This document shows, in pieces, positions 41,928 through 52,543 of a stretch of DNA of 64,000 nt. Positions within the stretch are counted from its first letter, which is position 1; the number at the start of each line of letters is the position of its first letter. This DNA is from Nocardia pseudobrasiliensis NBRC 108224 (lineage in GTDB: Bacteria; Actinomycetota; Actinomycetes; Mycobacteriales; Mycobacteriaceae). Both the position numbers and the translations under genes were made by a program. Below the pieces are notes generated by a model. That model saw only the letters and a list, made by a program, of their open reading frames with translations. It made no database searches and had not been told where the DNA came from. Location of the stretch: positions 111,175 to 175,174 of the forward strand of contig NZ_BDBS01000030.1 in NCBI RefSeq assembly GCF_001613105.1, read 5' to 3'.

Positions 41928-43172
41928 TCACCGACCCGACAGCAGGTGGTTCAAGCGTTCGCGCAGTGCGTCGATGCGGGCGTGTCCGGCCGCCGGGTCG
42001 GCGTCGGTCTGCGGAATCTCGATGCTGAGCCGGCCGCCGAAGGTGCTCACCAGATAGCAGCCGCCGAAGTACGGCGTATCCGGAATATCGGCCGCGACCT
42101 TGGCGTGGAAGGTGCCGCGGAAATCGGTGAGCCGCAATTCGGCGGGCGAGCGCAGCGCCGGGACCGGACCCCAGTTGGTCGCCACGACCGCACCGGCGGA
42201 TATCGCCGCGGCGGATTTGGCCATGGCCTGCGGATCGCTGAGCGCCAGCGCACTGCGCTGAATAGTCCCCTCGGCGAGTCCCGCGTGCAGCGCGGCATTG
42301 ACCTCGCGGGCCAGGCTCAGCGGATCCGCGGCGGGCGTCGGGGACTGGAAATTGGCGAAGCCGAGCACATTGGTGCCCTCGGTCAAACCGATCTGCGGGG
42401 TGAGCCGGGTGCGCAGATTCACCGGATAGACGTAGACGAGCTCGCTGATGGCGACCGCGCGCACGTCGGACTCGGCCAGCAGCAGCGCCGCGGACAGCAG
42501 GCCGTTGATGGTGATCCGCTCGCGGTGGCCGAGTTCGGCCAGGGCCGTGGTCTGCTCGGCGGTCAGGCGCAGGCGGGCCATGGGGAACGTGATCGGTTCG
42601 GTCGCGGGCGAATTCGGCGGAGCGGGCAGTTCCGCGGGGATCTCGATATCGGCCGGGGCGGCGGCGAGTTGATCGATACCGCGCTCGGCGAGCAACTGCT
42701 CGACCGATTTCGGATACGGGTGGCGGCGAAGTTCGGCCGAGACGCCCTCGACGGCATCGGTGTAGCGGTCCCACAGCGCGGTGAGCACGCCGAAGGAGTG
42801 GTAGGCGTCGGCGATGCTGTGATGGGTCGCCAGGGTCACGCTGGCCTCGGAGCCGTCGTAGGTGACGGAAAGGCCGCTGAGCGCCCGCGATTGCTCCAGA
42901 TCGATCCCGGCCAGCGGGCGATCCAGCGGGCCGGTGCCCACGCCGAGGGTCGGGCGGGCGTCGGAGGTGACGATGACCGCCTCGCCGTCGGCGGTGGTGT
43001 CCAGGCGGGCGGCGAGCACCGGATAGGTGCGGCACACCGCCTCGTACGCGGTCGCGAGCGCGGTCAGATCCAGCTCGCCCGAGGTGCGGACGGAATATCC
43101 GACGTAGAGCTGATTACCGGCGAACATCGCCTCACTGGGCGCCAGGGCGCGCGTGATTTCGGGCGTGGTCAT
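41928..43172 (-). CDS. PapA-like condensation/acyltransferase (phthiocerol dimycocerosate acyltransferase type)
   Basis: The protein has 414 residues from the ATG at 43172 (GGGAG upstream). The catalytic HHxxxD appears as THHSIADAYHSFGVL. Other PapA5-like features are the start RALAPSEAMFAG, VCRTYPVLAARLD, TINGLLSAALLLAESDVRA and NVLGFANFQSPTPA, with NWGPVP near the usual DFGWG position. Such enzymes esterify long-chain acyl groups to lipid alcohols or trehalose in mycolic-acid bacteria. No polyketide synthase is nearby. It lies between ripA and the moxR operon, where M. tuberculosis has ripB, and is probably a cell-envelope lipid enzyme. Confidence 0.8.
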   Translation of the reverse strand: MTTPEITRALAPSEAMFAGNQLYVGYSVRTSGELDLTALATAYEAVCRTYPVLAARLDTTADGEAVIVTSDARPTLGVGTGPLDRPLAGIDLEQSRALSGLSVTYDGSEASVTLATHHSIADAYHSFGVLTALWDRYTDAVEGVSAELRRHPYPKSVEQLLAERGIDQLAAAPADIEIPAELPAPPNSPATEPITFPMARLRLTAEQTTALAELGHRERITINGLLSAALLLAESDVRAVAISELVYVYPVNLRTRLTPQIGLTEGTNVLGFANFQSPTPAADPLSLAREVNAALHAGLAEGTIQRSALALSDPQAMAKSAAAISAGAVVATNWGPVPALRSPAELRLTDFRGTFHAKVAADIPDTPYFGGCYLVSTFGGRLSIEIPQTDADPAAGHARIDALRERLNHLLSGR

Positions 43173-43461
43173 GCGGGACTCCCATTCACTGCACGGTCGA
43201 TTCGACCCGGATTTCGAGAATTGTCTGCGTGAATGCGGGAAATGCATTCACGAACGCCGGTGAACCGCGCCGGATGGCCGGAACAGTGCAGGTGCAACAG
43301 GTTCCATCGCGGTCACGATCGAACGCTAACATTGCTTCCAGTTGGCAGCAAATGGTCTTATTGCCTGCTCACGCCACGATCGAAGCAACCGACCAGGCGG
43401 CTATTTGTCCGGTTTCAAAATCCTGAATCTACCGGTTTCCTCGTTTTATGCGGAACGGATA

Positions 43462-44883
43462 TCAAGGAATGAGCCGTACTGCGTAAGGCATAATTCCGCC
43501 CTCGCGTACCGGCGAGATTTTCACCACATCGCCGGATTCCGGCGCCTCGATCATCTTCCCGTCGCCCAGATACATCGCTACATGTTCGCTGCCATTGACT
43601 CCCCAGAACAGCATGTCGCCGCGTTCGCGCTCGGCCACCGGCACGCGGGTGCCCATGTTGTATTGGTAGCCACTGTAGTGCGGCAGCGAGATACCGACGC
43701 CCGCGAAGGCGTAGATCATCAGTCCGGAACAGTCGAAGCCGACCTTGTCGAAATCGCCGTAGCTGTCGGCCACGCCGCCATCGTGGATGCCCAGGGTCGG
43801 GCCGTCCTCGTCGCCGCCGCCCCAGGAATAGGTCACGCCGAGCTGCGACATGGCACGATCGACAACCGTTTCGATCAATTGGCCACGATTTCCCGACGGG
43901 CCGCGGGGCGGATGGGTCAGCGATTGACGCGGCGGCGGGGAGTTGTCGAGCTGGGTGTGCGGACGCTTGCCCGCGCCCAGTTGGGAAGCCCGGTCGCGGG
44001 CATCGCGGTTCGCCGCGGTCCGGGCCGCGGCCGCCGCGGCGGCGGCCGCGGCGGTGGCCTCCTCGGCCTTACGCTGGTTGTCCCAGCTCAGGTACGCATC
44101 GCGCTGCCCCTGCAGCCCCGCCACCCGCTGACGCGCGGCATCGAGCCGCCGCTGGGCCGAATCACGCTGTTGGACAAGGGCATTGCGATTGGCGATCTGC
44201 TGGTCCTGGGCCGCCTTCACGGCCGCGACCGCACCGAGCGCCTCGGCCTTCTTCTGCTCTGCGGCCGCCGCGGCGGTATCGGCGACCTGCTGGGCCTGCC
44301 GTGCGGCCGAGACGCGATTGGCCTGTTCGACCTGTGCGCGGCGCAGGCGATCCAGGGCGTCCTGCTGGGATTTGGAGGCGACGGCCAGCAGTTGCGCTCG
44401 ATCCAGCGCGAGCGCCGGATCCGCACCGGCGAGCACGTTGACCATGGATCCGGTGTTGGGCCGGGTGTAGGCCTCGATCGCGAACTGATCGAAATCGCCC
44501 CGTGCCCGGCCGACCTTCGCGCCCGCGTCGGCCAGATCCCGCTGGGTGCCCGCGACCACCGCCGCGGCCGCGTCGGCCGCCGCGCGCGCGGTCTGCAGAT
44601 CGACCAGCGCCTTGTTCACCGCCTCGCGTTTGCGCGCGAGTTCGGTATCGAGCTGCCGCAGTTGCTGTTCCGCGCCCGCGACCTCGTTGATCAGCCCGCC
44701 CACCTCGTTCAACGAGCTGTCCACCTGACCACCCGCCGCGGCGATATCACCGTCACTGGGATTGGGCGGGGGCGGCGGCGCCGCACCCGCGACCGCGACG
44801 CTCGCCGATACGGCGACCGCGCACAGCAGCAATCCCACAGCGACCCGCAGCGGGCCGCCGAACCGCCTCGCCGACACTCGCAT
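43462..44883 (-). CDS. ripA: RipA-like NlpC/P60 peptidoglycan endopeptidase
   Basis: It cleaves peptide stems of peptidoglycan during septation. The protein has 473 residues from the ATG at 44883 (GGAGGTGAC upstream). After the basic leader (MRVSARRFGG), a hydrophobic signal segment ends near AGAAPPP. A long coiled coil with Ala-rich helices (about residues 45-280) is the autoinhibitory or localisation domain. The C-terminal NlpC/P60 domain has catalytic Cys in GFDCSGLMIY, His in SEHVAMYLGDGKMIEAP and the linked SYSWGG-type start TYSWGGGDE. Length matches RipA (472). Only one such gene is present; a ripB-type partner is missing. Confidence 0.94.
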   Translation of the reverse strand: MRVSARRFGGPLRVAVGLLLCAVAVSASVAVAGAAPPPPPNPSDGDIAAAGGQVDSSLNEVGGLINEVAGAEQQLRQLDTELARKREAVNKALVDLQTARAAADAAAAVVAGTQRDLADAGAKVGRARGDFDQFAIEAYTRPNTGSMVNVLAGADPALALDRAQLLAVASKSQQDALDRLRRAQVEQANRVSAARQAQQVADTAAAAAEQKKAEALGAVAAVKAAQDQQIANRNALVQQRDSAQRRLDAARQRVAGLQGQRDAYLSWDNQRKAEEATAAAAAAAAAARTAANRDARDRASQLGAGKRPHTQLDNSPPPRQSLTHPPRGPSGNRGQLIETVVDRAMSQLGVTYSWGGGDEDGPTLGIHDGGVADSYGDFDKVGFDCSGLMIYAFAGVGISLPHYSGYQYNMGTRVPVAERERGDMLFWGVNGSEHVAMYLGDGKMIEAPESGDVVKISPVREGGIMPYAVRLIP

Positions 44884-45254
44884 GTCACCTCCCTGGATCC
44901 CGCCGTGGTTCCCGGGGAACGAGGTCCGGCCGGGACGCTCGAGACGATCGGCCACCGGCCTCGCCTCACGGGTAACCAGGACAATCCGCCGAAGCAGCAG
45001 TCTCCGGTGACCCATGCGACACTTCTTCCCCAAAAGTGTCATTAGGAAACCGTACGACACTTCTGCCACGGAGGAAACAGAGCCACCAGCACGTCGCCGG
45101 GTATTTCAGAGGTTGCTCGCTGATTGCCTGATATGTCGCAGGATTCTGCCGGATAAAACAAACCAGGCGTTAGATAATACCGTCCAGTTCAGACTGGGCG
45201 GCCGACTAGTTCTGCGCGCAAGGTCCCGCGAACCCGGGACGGACGTTCAGGGGA
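44884..45254. other. Intergenic leader/promoter region of ripA
   Basis: These 371 bases hold no convincing gene. The minus-strand open frame continuing upstream of ripA lacks a good start. The notable content is a triplet of a 7-base motif (listed separately) and a GC-rich leader with several short stems next to ripA. I could not match the conserved elements of the ydaO (c-di-AMP) riboswitch. Confidence 0.4.
45018..45062. promoter_or_regulatory. Three copies of GACACTT/AAGTGTC upstream of ripA
   Basis: GACACTT occurs at 45018-45024, its reverse complement AAGTGTC at 45034-45040, and GACACTT again at 45056-45062. The outer copies are 38 bases apart and the first pair forms an inverted repeat. 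This is a likely regulator-binding cluster for ripA; the factor is unknown. Confidence 0.4.
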
Positions 45255-45812
45255 TCAGTCGGCGCTGCGGCCGACCGGCTCGGCGGGCGCGGCCTGCTCA
45301 CGCGCCGCGCCCCGGGCCTTGACGACATACAGCCCGCCGATCACCAGGACCGCCCCGGCCAGCAGCACGCCGCTCACCCCCGTCCACGACACCGCATCCG
45401 GTTTCTCCAGCCGACCGACGAAGGCCTGCGCCGCCTCGGTGCTGTGTCCGTGCCCGCGATACTTGGCCACATCCTCGGCGCGTTCGAGCTCGTGACGGCT
45501 GATCTTGTCGCTGTAGGTGCCCGCCCAGTCGTCGCTGAGCACCAGCACGGTCCCGTGCTGGGTCTGCCCGACACGGGTGGCCAGGTCACGCAGGCTCGAG
45601 TCCGGGGCCGGATTACCGGGAACGACAACGATACTCAGCGGAATGCCGTGCTCCTGCGCGTCGCGGGCGACGGCGGCCAGCCCGTCCTGGTCGACATCCT
45701 TCGGCGCGGCGACGTGATTGTCGAGCAGATCCGCCGAGATCGCGTCCAGATCGGTATCCGGCGGTAGTTCCGCGGCCATGGGGGTGAAAACCGAGGCGTG
45801 CGAGACGGTCAT
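45255..45812 (-). CDS. Rv1476-family membrane protein
   Basis: The protein has 185 residues from the ATG at 45812, matching the 186 of Rv1476, whose position next to acn and ripA it also shares. A soluble alpha/beta part comes first (LDAISADLLDNHVAAPKDVD; GIPLSIVVVPGNPAPDSSLR; HGTVLVLSDDWAGTYSDKIS), followed by one hydrophobic helix (WTGVSGVLLAGAVLVIGGLY) and a short basic-acidic tail, so most of the protein lies on one side of the membrane. Function unknown; the topology and strands resemble TPM-like domains. It is divergent from acn. Confidence 0.82.
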   Translation of the reverse strand: MTVSHASVFTPMAAELPPDTDLDAISADLLDNHVAAPKDVDQDGLAAVARDAQEHGIPLSIVVVPGNPAPDSSLRDLATRVGQTQHGTVLVLSDDWAGTYSDKISRHELERAEDVAKYRGHGHSTEAAQAFVGRLEKPDAVSWTGVSGVLLAGAVLVIGGLYVVKARGAAREQAAPAEPVGRSAD

Positions 45813-45881
45813 CTTCCATCCGGTCTGTCGAGCCGCCCTCTGGGCGACGGGCATCCAACACTGTTCAGGCGATCGAATGCA

Positions 45882-45887
45882 CAGTAC
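45882..45887. promoter_or_regulatory. Isolated AcnR half-site
   Basis: CAGTAC repeats the left half of the AcnR consensus 64 bases upstream of the full site. It may be a secondary contact or chance. Confidence 0.2.
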
Positions 45888-45945
45888 GCGACCGGGGCAT
45901 GATGGAACCCCGGGACGCCTCTGTCGACGTGCCCCGCGCGTTTCA

Positions 45946-45961
45946 CAGGACAAGCGTACTG
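45946..45961. promoter_or_regulatory. AcnR operator of acn
   Basis: CAGGACAAGCGTACTG agrees at every defined base with the AcnR operator consensus reported for Corynebacterium glutamicum acn as I recall it (CAGNACnnncGTACTG). TACGGT at 45963-45968 follows two bases later and is a plausible -10 box for acn, so binding would block the promoter. The TetR gene downstream of acn is the expected repressor. Confidence 0.75.
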
Positions 45962-46068
45962 TTACGGTTGGAAGCACGAGGCGCACAGCCCAGACTGCGC
46001 CCTCGACCGAGCCGTCGGCACAGCCCCGCCGATGGCCGACACCCTCACCGACGAGTGGAGCTGAACGT

Positions 46069-48867
<2,799 letters not shown>

Positions 48868-49004
48868 GCGAAAGTTGCCATGATGTCCTGGTCTCGAATT
48901 CGCTTCGGGGCCAGGAACTCCGCTCGTCGCTAGTGCAAGACCCCCGCTTCGGCCCCGGCCCAGGCAAGAGAACAGGCTTCCCCGCTCGCGGGCCCGCCTG
49001 ATTT

Positions 49005-49036
49005 CCCCCGCCTCGGTCGCCAGGCCGAGGCGGGGG
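49005..49036. terminator. Hairpin terminator after acnA
   Basis: A perfect 12-bp stem (CCCCCGCCTCGG with CCGAGGCGGGGG) closes an 8-base loop. It lies 138 bases beyond the acnA stop and 31 before acnR, so readthrough into acnR may be partial. Confidence 0.65.
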
Positions 49037-49067
49037 TCTCCGCGCACACCCCGTTTGGAGGAAGCCC

Positions 49068-49634
49068 ATGCCCAAGGTCAGTGACGACCATCTCGCCGCC
49101 CGGCGCAGCCAGATCCTGGACGGGGCACGGCGCTGCTTCGCCGAGTACGGGTACGAGGGCGCCACGGTCCGGCGCCTGGAGGAGGCCATCGGGCTGTCCC
49201 GGGGTGCGATCTTCCACCACTTCCGCGACAAGGACGCGCTGTTCCTCGCGCTCGCGCAGGAGGATGCCGAGCGGATGGCCGATGTCGCGGCCAATCAGGG
49301 CCTGGTACAGGTGATGCGCGAAATGCTCGCCAATCCCGAGCAGTACAACTGGCTCGGCACCCGCCTGGAAATCGCCAGACGCCTGCGCACCGACCCCGAA
49401 TTCGCCGCCGGCTGGACCCAGCGCTCCGCCGAACTCACCGCCGCCACCCTGGCCCGCCTGGAACGCCGCAAGGCCGCCGGCGCCCTGCGCGACGACGTCC
49501 CCACCGACGTCCTCCTCGGCTACCTCGATCTCGTACTGGACGGCCTGATAGCCCGCATAGCCTCCGGCCACGCCAACGAAAACCTCGAAGCCATCCTGGA
49601 TTTGGTCGAGGCCTCGGTCCGCCGGAAGAACTGA
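49068..49634 (+). CDS. acnR: TetR-type aconitase repressor AcnR
   Basis: The protein has 188 residues. The TetR helix-turn-helix is ARRCFAEYGYEGATVRRLEE, AIGLSRGAIFHHFRDKDALF. The C-terminal domain includes the segment NWLGTRLEIARRLRTDPEFA, typical of the AcnR group, which in C. glutamicum represses aconitase and binds citrate with Mg2+. GGAGGAAG precedes the ATG. The position directly after acn is conserved across mycolic-acid bacteria (Rv1474c). The matching operator is found upstream of acn. It ends one base before the convergent hydrolase gene. Confidence 0.88.
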   Translation: MPKVSDDHLAARRSQILDGARRCFAEYGYEGATVRRLEEAIGLSRGAIFHHFRDKDALFLALAQEDAERMADVAANQGLVQVMREMLANPEQYNWLGTRLEIARRLRTDPEFAAGWTQRSAELTAATLARLERRKAAGALRDDVPTDVLLGYLDLVLDGLIARIASGHANENLEAILDLVEASVRRKN

Positions 49635-49635
49635 T

Positions 49636-50424
49636 TCAGAAGTTGTCGTTCACGAACTGGGCAGCGTGGGCGGTCCAGGTCAGGTCCGTTCCGGGCATCT
49701 GGTGTGTTGCGTATTGCACGTGGGGGCCGTCGGGGGTGAGCAGGCCGATGGCGCCGCGGACCGCTTGGGCGTAGCGGTCGAGGTTGGCTACCGGGTCGGT
49801 CATCAGCCAGCGCAGGAGTTCGTCGAAGATCAAGTAGCTCACGTTGCCGAGGCGGGCGCCCTCGACGAACGAGAACGGGGAGATGCCGACGTCGATGATG
49901 CGCAGCGGGGAATCGGCCGGGGCCGCGGTGATGATGTCGTTCGGGTTGGCGTATTCCCGGGTGACGACCGCGTCCGGCCAGTCGCCGCGCTGCCCGTGCA
50001 ACCCGAACAGCGAGGGCGGGCACAGATCGCCCACCGAATCCCCCGCCCGCCGTAGCGGATTGGCGATATGCACCGCGAACGCGATCTCCAGCGGGCTGCC
50101 GTCGGTATTGGTGTACCGACCGCACTCCACCCCCTCGAGGATTCGACTCGCGCAGATGCCGCCGAGCGAATAGCTCAGCAGCCCACAGACATTCGGTGAA
50201 TCCTGAATCGCCCGCACCCCGGCGGCGATGCCGTCGGCCACCGAGGTGTCCAGCGACGGCCCCCACAGATCCGGATCGGGCCCGATCGACGCGGTCCAGT
50301 CCGGTTCGAAACCGTGGAATCGCTCCGGATCCAGCAGATCGGTGATGGCCGCCAGCATGCCCGCCGGACTGCCGTCCGGATTGCGAACCTCGTTGGTGCC
50401 ACGCAAAGTGATGACGTCGATCAT
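49636..50424 (-). CDS. LysB/cutinase-like alpha/beta hydrolase
   Basis: The protein has 262 residues from the ATG at 50424 (GAGGAG upstream); the longer open frame is antisense-like. The start MIDVITLRGTNEVR and the nucleophile elbow LLSYSLGGICASRI (Ser in Y-S-L-G-G) with downstream HIANPLRRAGD, the acid in YANPNDIITAAP and a C-terminal His in ATHQMPG recall phage lysin B and related esterases that cleave mycolate esters. No signal peptide is seen, so it would act inside the cell or be released by lysis. No other phage gene is nearby. Confidence 0.6.
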   Translation of the reverse strand: MIDVITLRGTNEVRNPDGSPAGMLAAITDLLDPERFHGFEPDWTASIGPDPDLWGPSLDTSVADGIAAGVRAIQDSPNVCGLLSYSLGGICASRILEGVECGRYTNTDGSPLEIAFAVHIANPLRRAGDSVGDLCPPSLFGLHGQRGDWPDAVVTREYANPNDIITAAPADSPLRIIDVGISPFSFVEGARLGNVSYLIFDELLRWLMTDPVANLDRYAQAVRGAIGLLTPDGPHVQYATHQMPGTDLTWTAHAAQFVNDNF

Positions 50425-50525
50425 CGGGTGCTCCTCGCCTGCGGATACTGTCCCTGTACCGCCACGGTAGGTCCGAAAGCTTCCGCGCGGCAGCGGATCG
50501 GCGAGGTATGCGCGCCCAGCGTGCA

Positions 50526-51296
50526 CTAACCGAGAAACCCCTCGAGGTGCGCGGCCAGTTCGTCCACATGGCTGAGGTAGAGGTCGTGTCCGGCCCCGGG
50601 GATCACCGCGAGCTCGGTATTCGGCCGACGCCGTACCATCTCGCCCGCGTGCTCGGCCCCGACCACCTCGCTCGCACCGCCCAGCACCAGCAGCGCGGGC
50701 TGCGCGCTGCCGGTCCAGTCGGCCCACCAGTCCCCCACCACGCCGCGCTTGACCGCCCGCATATCCGTTGCGTCCCATCGGAAATACCAACCGTTCGCAT
50801 CCTCTACGGCGCTTTCCATGAAGTGGAACGGCATACCCATGGCGACCAACCGCCGCAGCGCCGTGTACATCTCGCTCGAACTGGCGAATCGCGCGGGCAA
50901 TTCGTCCAGCCACGGATCGTCGAACTCCCCCGCGACGGCCGGAAAGTCGATGGCCACAAAGGATTTCACCAGATCCGGTCGGCGCGCGGCGACCTGGTAG
51001 GCATTGATCGCGCCCAGCGAATGTCCCAGGATCGTGACCGGACCGAGGCCGAGTTTCTCGATCACCGCGACGGCGTCGGCTACGAATCCCTCCCGTGAAT
51101 AATCACCGGGCTTGTCGGACATGCCGTGCCCGCGCTGATCCACCGCGATCACGCGGCGATCCAGCCGGGCCGCGAGCGGCATCCACCCGCGGCCGCGGCC
51201 GAACGCACCGTGCAGGGCCAGCAGCGGCTCGCCGGAACCACCGGAATCGACATAGGCGAGGCGGATTCCGTCGGGGGTTGTCACATAATCGGTCAT
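50526..51296 (-). CDS. Alpha/beta hydrolase
   Basis: The protein has 256 residues. The oxyanion segment LLALHGAFGRGRGW, the strand VIAVDQRGHGMSDKP, nucleophile elbow TILGHSLGAINAYQ (Ser in G-H-S-L-G), the acid near LLVLGGASEVVG and His in PGAGHDLYLSHVDE form a complete triad. The cap has WYFRWDATDMRA. It belongs with epoxide-hydrolase/haloperoxidase-like enzymes; the substrate is unknown. It is divergent from a PadR regulator, and several PadR-type repeats lie between the two starts, so it is a likely target of that regulator. Confidence 0.85.
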   Translation of the reverse strand: MTDYVTTPDGIRLAYVDSGGSGEPLLALHGAFGRGRGWMPLAARLDRRVIAVDQRGHGMSDKPGDYSREGFVADAVAVIEKLGLGPVTILGHSLGAINAYQVAARRPDLVKSFVAIDFPAVAGEFDDPWLDELPARFASSSEMYTALRRLVAMGMPFHFMESAVEDANGWYFRWDATDMRAVKRGVVGDWWADWTGSAQPALLVLGGASEVVGAEHAGEMVRRRPNTELAVIPGAGHDLYLSHVDELAAHLEGFLG

Positions 51297-51304
51297 GCCC
51301 GCAA

Positions 51305-51359
51305 CTCTAATCGAGAGTCTCGAATAGAGACAACTCGATTAGAGATGGGTCGATTAGAG
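51305..51359. promoter_or_regulatory. Operator cluster between hydrolase and padR-type gene
   Basis: Related sites recur: CTCTAATCGAG (51305-51315), GTCTCGAATAGAGAC (51317-51331), CTCGATTAGAG (51334-51344) and TCGATTAGAG (51350-51359). The first and third are exact reverse complements. The cluster fills the divergent promoter and is best explained as the binding region of the PadR regulator. Confidence 0.6.
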
Positions 51360-51361
51360 GG

Positions 51362-51367
51362 TAGGGT
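51362..51367 (+). promoter_or_regulatory. -10 box of leaderless padR-type gene
   Basis: TAGGGT ends six bases before ATG 51374, immediately downstream of the operator cluster. Confidence 0.5.
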
Positions 51368-51373
51368 GACGAC

Positions 51374-51895
51374 ATGCTGGAGCTGAGCATCCTGGGCTTC
51401 CTGTTCGAACGGCCCATGCACGCCTACGAGCTGCGTCAGCGCATCTCCGGCCTGTCCGGCCACATTCGGCCGGTCAGCGACGGCGCGCTGTATCCCGCGC
51501 TGAATCGGCTGCGCGCGGCCGGACTGATCACCAAACAGCACGATGCCGACACCGGGCGGCAGCTGCTCGAGCTCACCCAGACCGGCCGCGCGGATCTGCT
51601 GCGGCGACTGCGCGATCCCGCGCCGGTGGAGATCACCGACCGCAACAACTTCCTGATCCTGCTCGCCTTCCTCGGCCACCTGCCCGATCGGTCCGATCAG
51701 ATCGCGGTCCTGCGCAGGCGACTCGATTTCTACGAACAACCGGCCAGCTACTTCTACGAACAGGGCCGCCCACTGAAGGCCGTCGAGATGACCGACCGAT
51801 TCCGCCGCGGCATGCTCACCCTGGCCGCAGCCACACGCAAGGCCGACAAGGAGTGGCTGAGCGCGCAAATCGCCGAACTCGAGGCCGATTCGTGA
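51374..51895 (+). CDS. PadR-family transcriptional regulator
   Basis: The protein has 173 residues. It begins MLELSILGFLFERPMHAYEL, the PadR winged-helix start, followed by SDGALYPALNRLRAAGLITK (recognition helix and wing) and LELTQTGRADLLRRL. The C-terminal half is a long helical dimerisation domain ending DKEWLSAQIAELEADS. It is divergent from the alpha/beta hydrolase with repeated operator-like sites between, and overlaps the downstream thioesterase by four bases (GTGA). The ligand is unknown. Confidence 0.88.
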   Translation: MLELSILGFLFERPMHAYELRQRISGLSGHIRPVSDGALYPALNRLRAAGLITKQHDADTGRQLLELTQTGRADLLRRLRDPAPVEITDRNNFLILLAFLGHLPDRSDQIAVLRRRLDFYEQPASYFYEQGRPLKAVEMTDRFRRGMLTLAAATRKADKEWLSAQIAELEADS

Positions 51896-52368
51896 CCGAG
51901 AACACCGCCACGCCGGAAATTCCCGGGCAACCGCCGCGGGTTTGCAGAGGTATGACCTTCTCCGTGCCCGTTACCGTCCGCGGTTATGAGATCGACGTCA
52001 ACGGCCATCTGAATCAGGCCGTCTACCACCAGTACGCCGAACATGCGCGCTGGGAGCATTTCCGCGCGGCCGGACTGGACGCGGAGAAGATGGCCACCAC
52101 CGGACTGGGCCCGGTCGTCCTGGAATCCACCATCAAATACCTGCGGGAACTGCATCTCGGCGATGAGGTGACCGTCACCAGCGCGTTCGAATGGGGTCAG
52201 GGCAAGGTCTTCCGGTTCCGCCAGCAGATCATCAAGCTGGACGGTACGGTCTCCGCCGACATCACCGTCGTCACCGGACTGATGGATCTCACAACGCGCA
52301 AACTCGTATCGAATCCGGTCGACCGGTTTCGCGAATTGACCGACTCCCCGGATCTACTCGGACTCTGA
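51892..52368 (+). CDS. Hotdog-fold (4HBT) acyl-CoA thioesterase
   Basis: The protein has 158 residues from the GTG at 51892 overlapping the padR stop. The 4-hydroxybenzoyl-CoA-thioesterase signature is VRGYEIDVNGHLNQAVYHQY, with catalytic Asp in D-V-N-G-H-L-N. The strands VLESTIKYLRELHLGDEVTV and KVFRFRQQIIKLDGTVSADI complete the hotdog. The substrate is a CoA- or ACP-bound acyl group of unknown length. Coupling to the PadR gene suggests that its expression is tied to the sensed compound. Confidence 0.85.
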   Translation: MTENTATPEIPGQPPRVCRGMTFSVPVTVRGYEIDVNGHLNQAVYHQYAEHARWEHFRAAGLDAEKMATTGLGPVVLESTIKYLRELHLGDEVTVTSAFEWGQGKVFRFRQQIIKLDGTVSADITVVTGLMDLTTRKLVSNPVDRFRELTDSPDLLGL

Positions 52369-52484
52369 GCGGTTGACCGCTCAACCGAAAAACTTACGGC
52401 GATAGCGCATTCCACGCGTGTGCGGCGCATATGCACGCACACCTGAAATCTTTCGTTGCGAACCGATCGATGCCCGCCGCGAGC

Positions 52485-52490
52485 TATGAT
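52485..52490 (+). promoter_or_regulatory. -10 box upstream of the graspetide pair
   Basis: TATGAT is close to the sigma-A consensus and lies 54 bases before ATG 52544. A TTGCGA at 52456 is too far upstream (23-base spacer) to be its ideal -35 element. Confidence 0.4.
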
Positions 52491-52543
52491 CCAGATCACG
52501 CTCGGCTTCCGTGGCAAACCGCGAGCAGATCGGAGACCAGCCC

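Noticed and set aside
44884..45254. Possible ydaO (c-di-AMP) riboswitch upstream of ripA
   Set aside because: The leader is GC-rich and structured, and such riboswitches precede some actinobacterial wall hydrolase genes, but I could not find the conserved GGGGUGAAUC and AGCUAACC elements in the right order.
49636..50424. Prophage remnant around the lysin-B-like gene
   Set aside because: No integrase, capsid, tail or holin gene and no attachment-site repeat flanks it; the neighbours are ordinary chromosomal genes.
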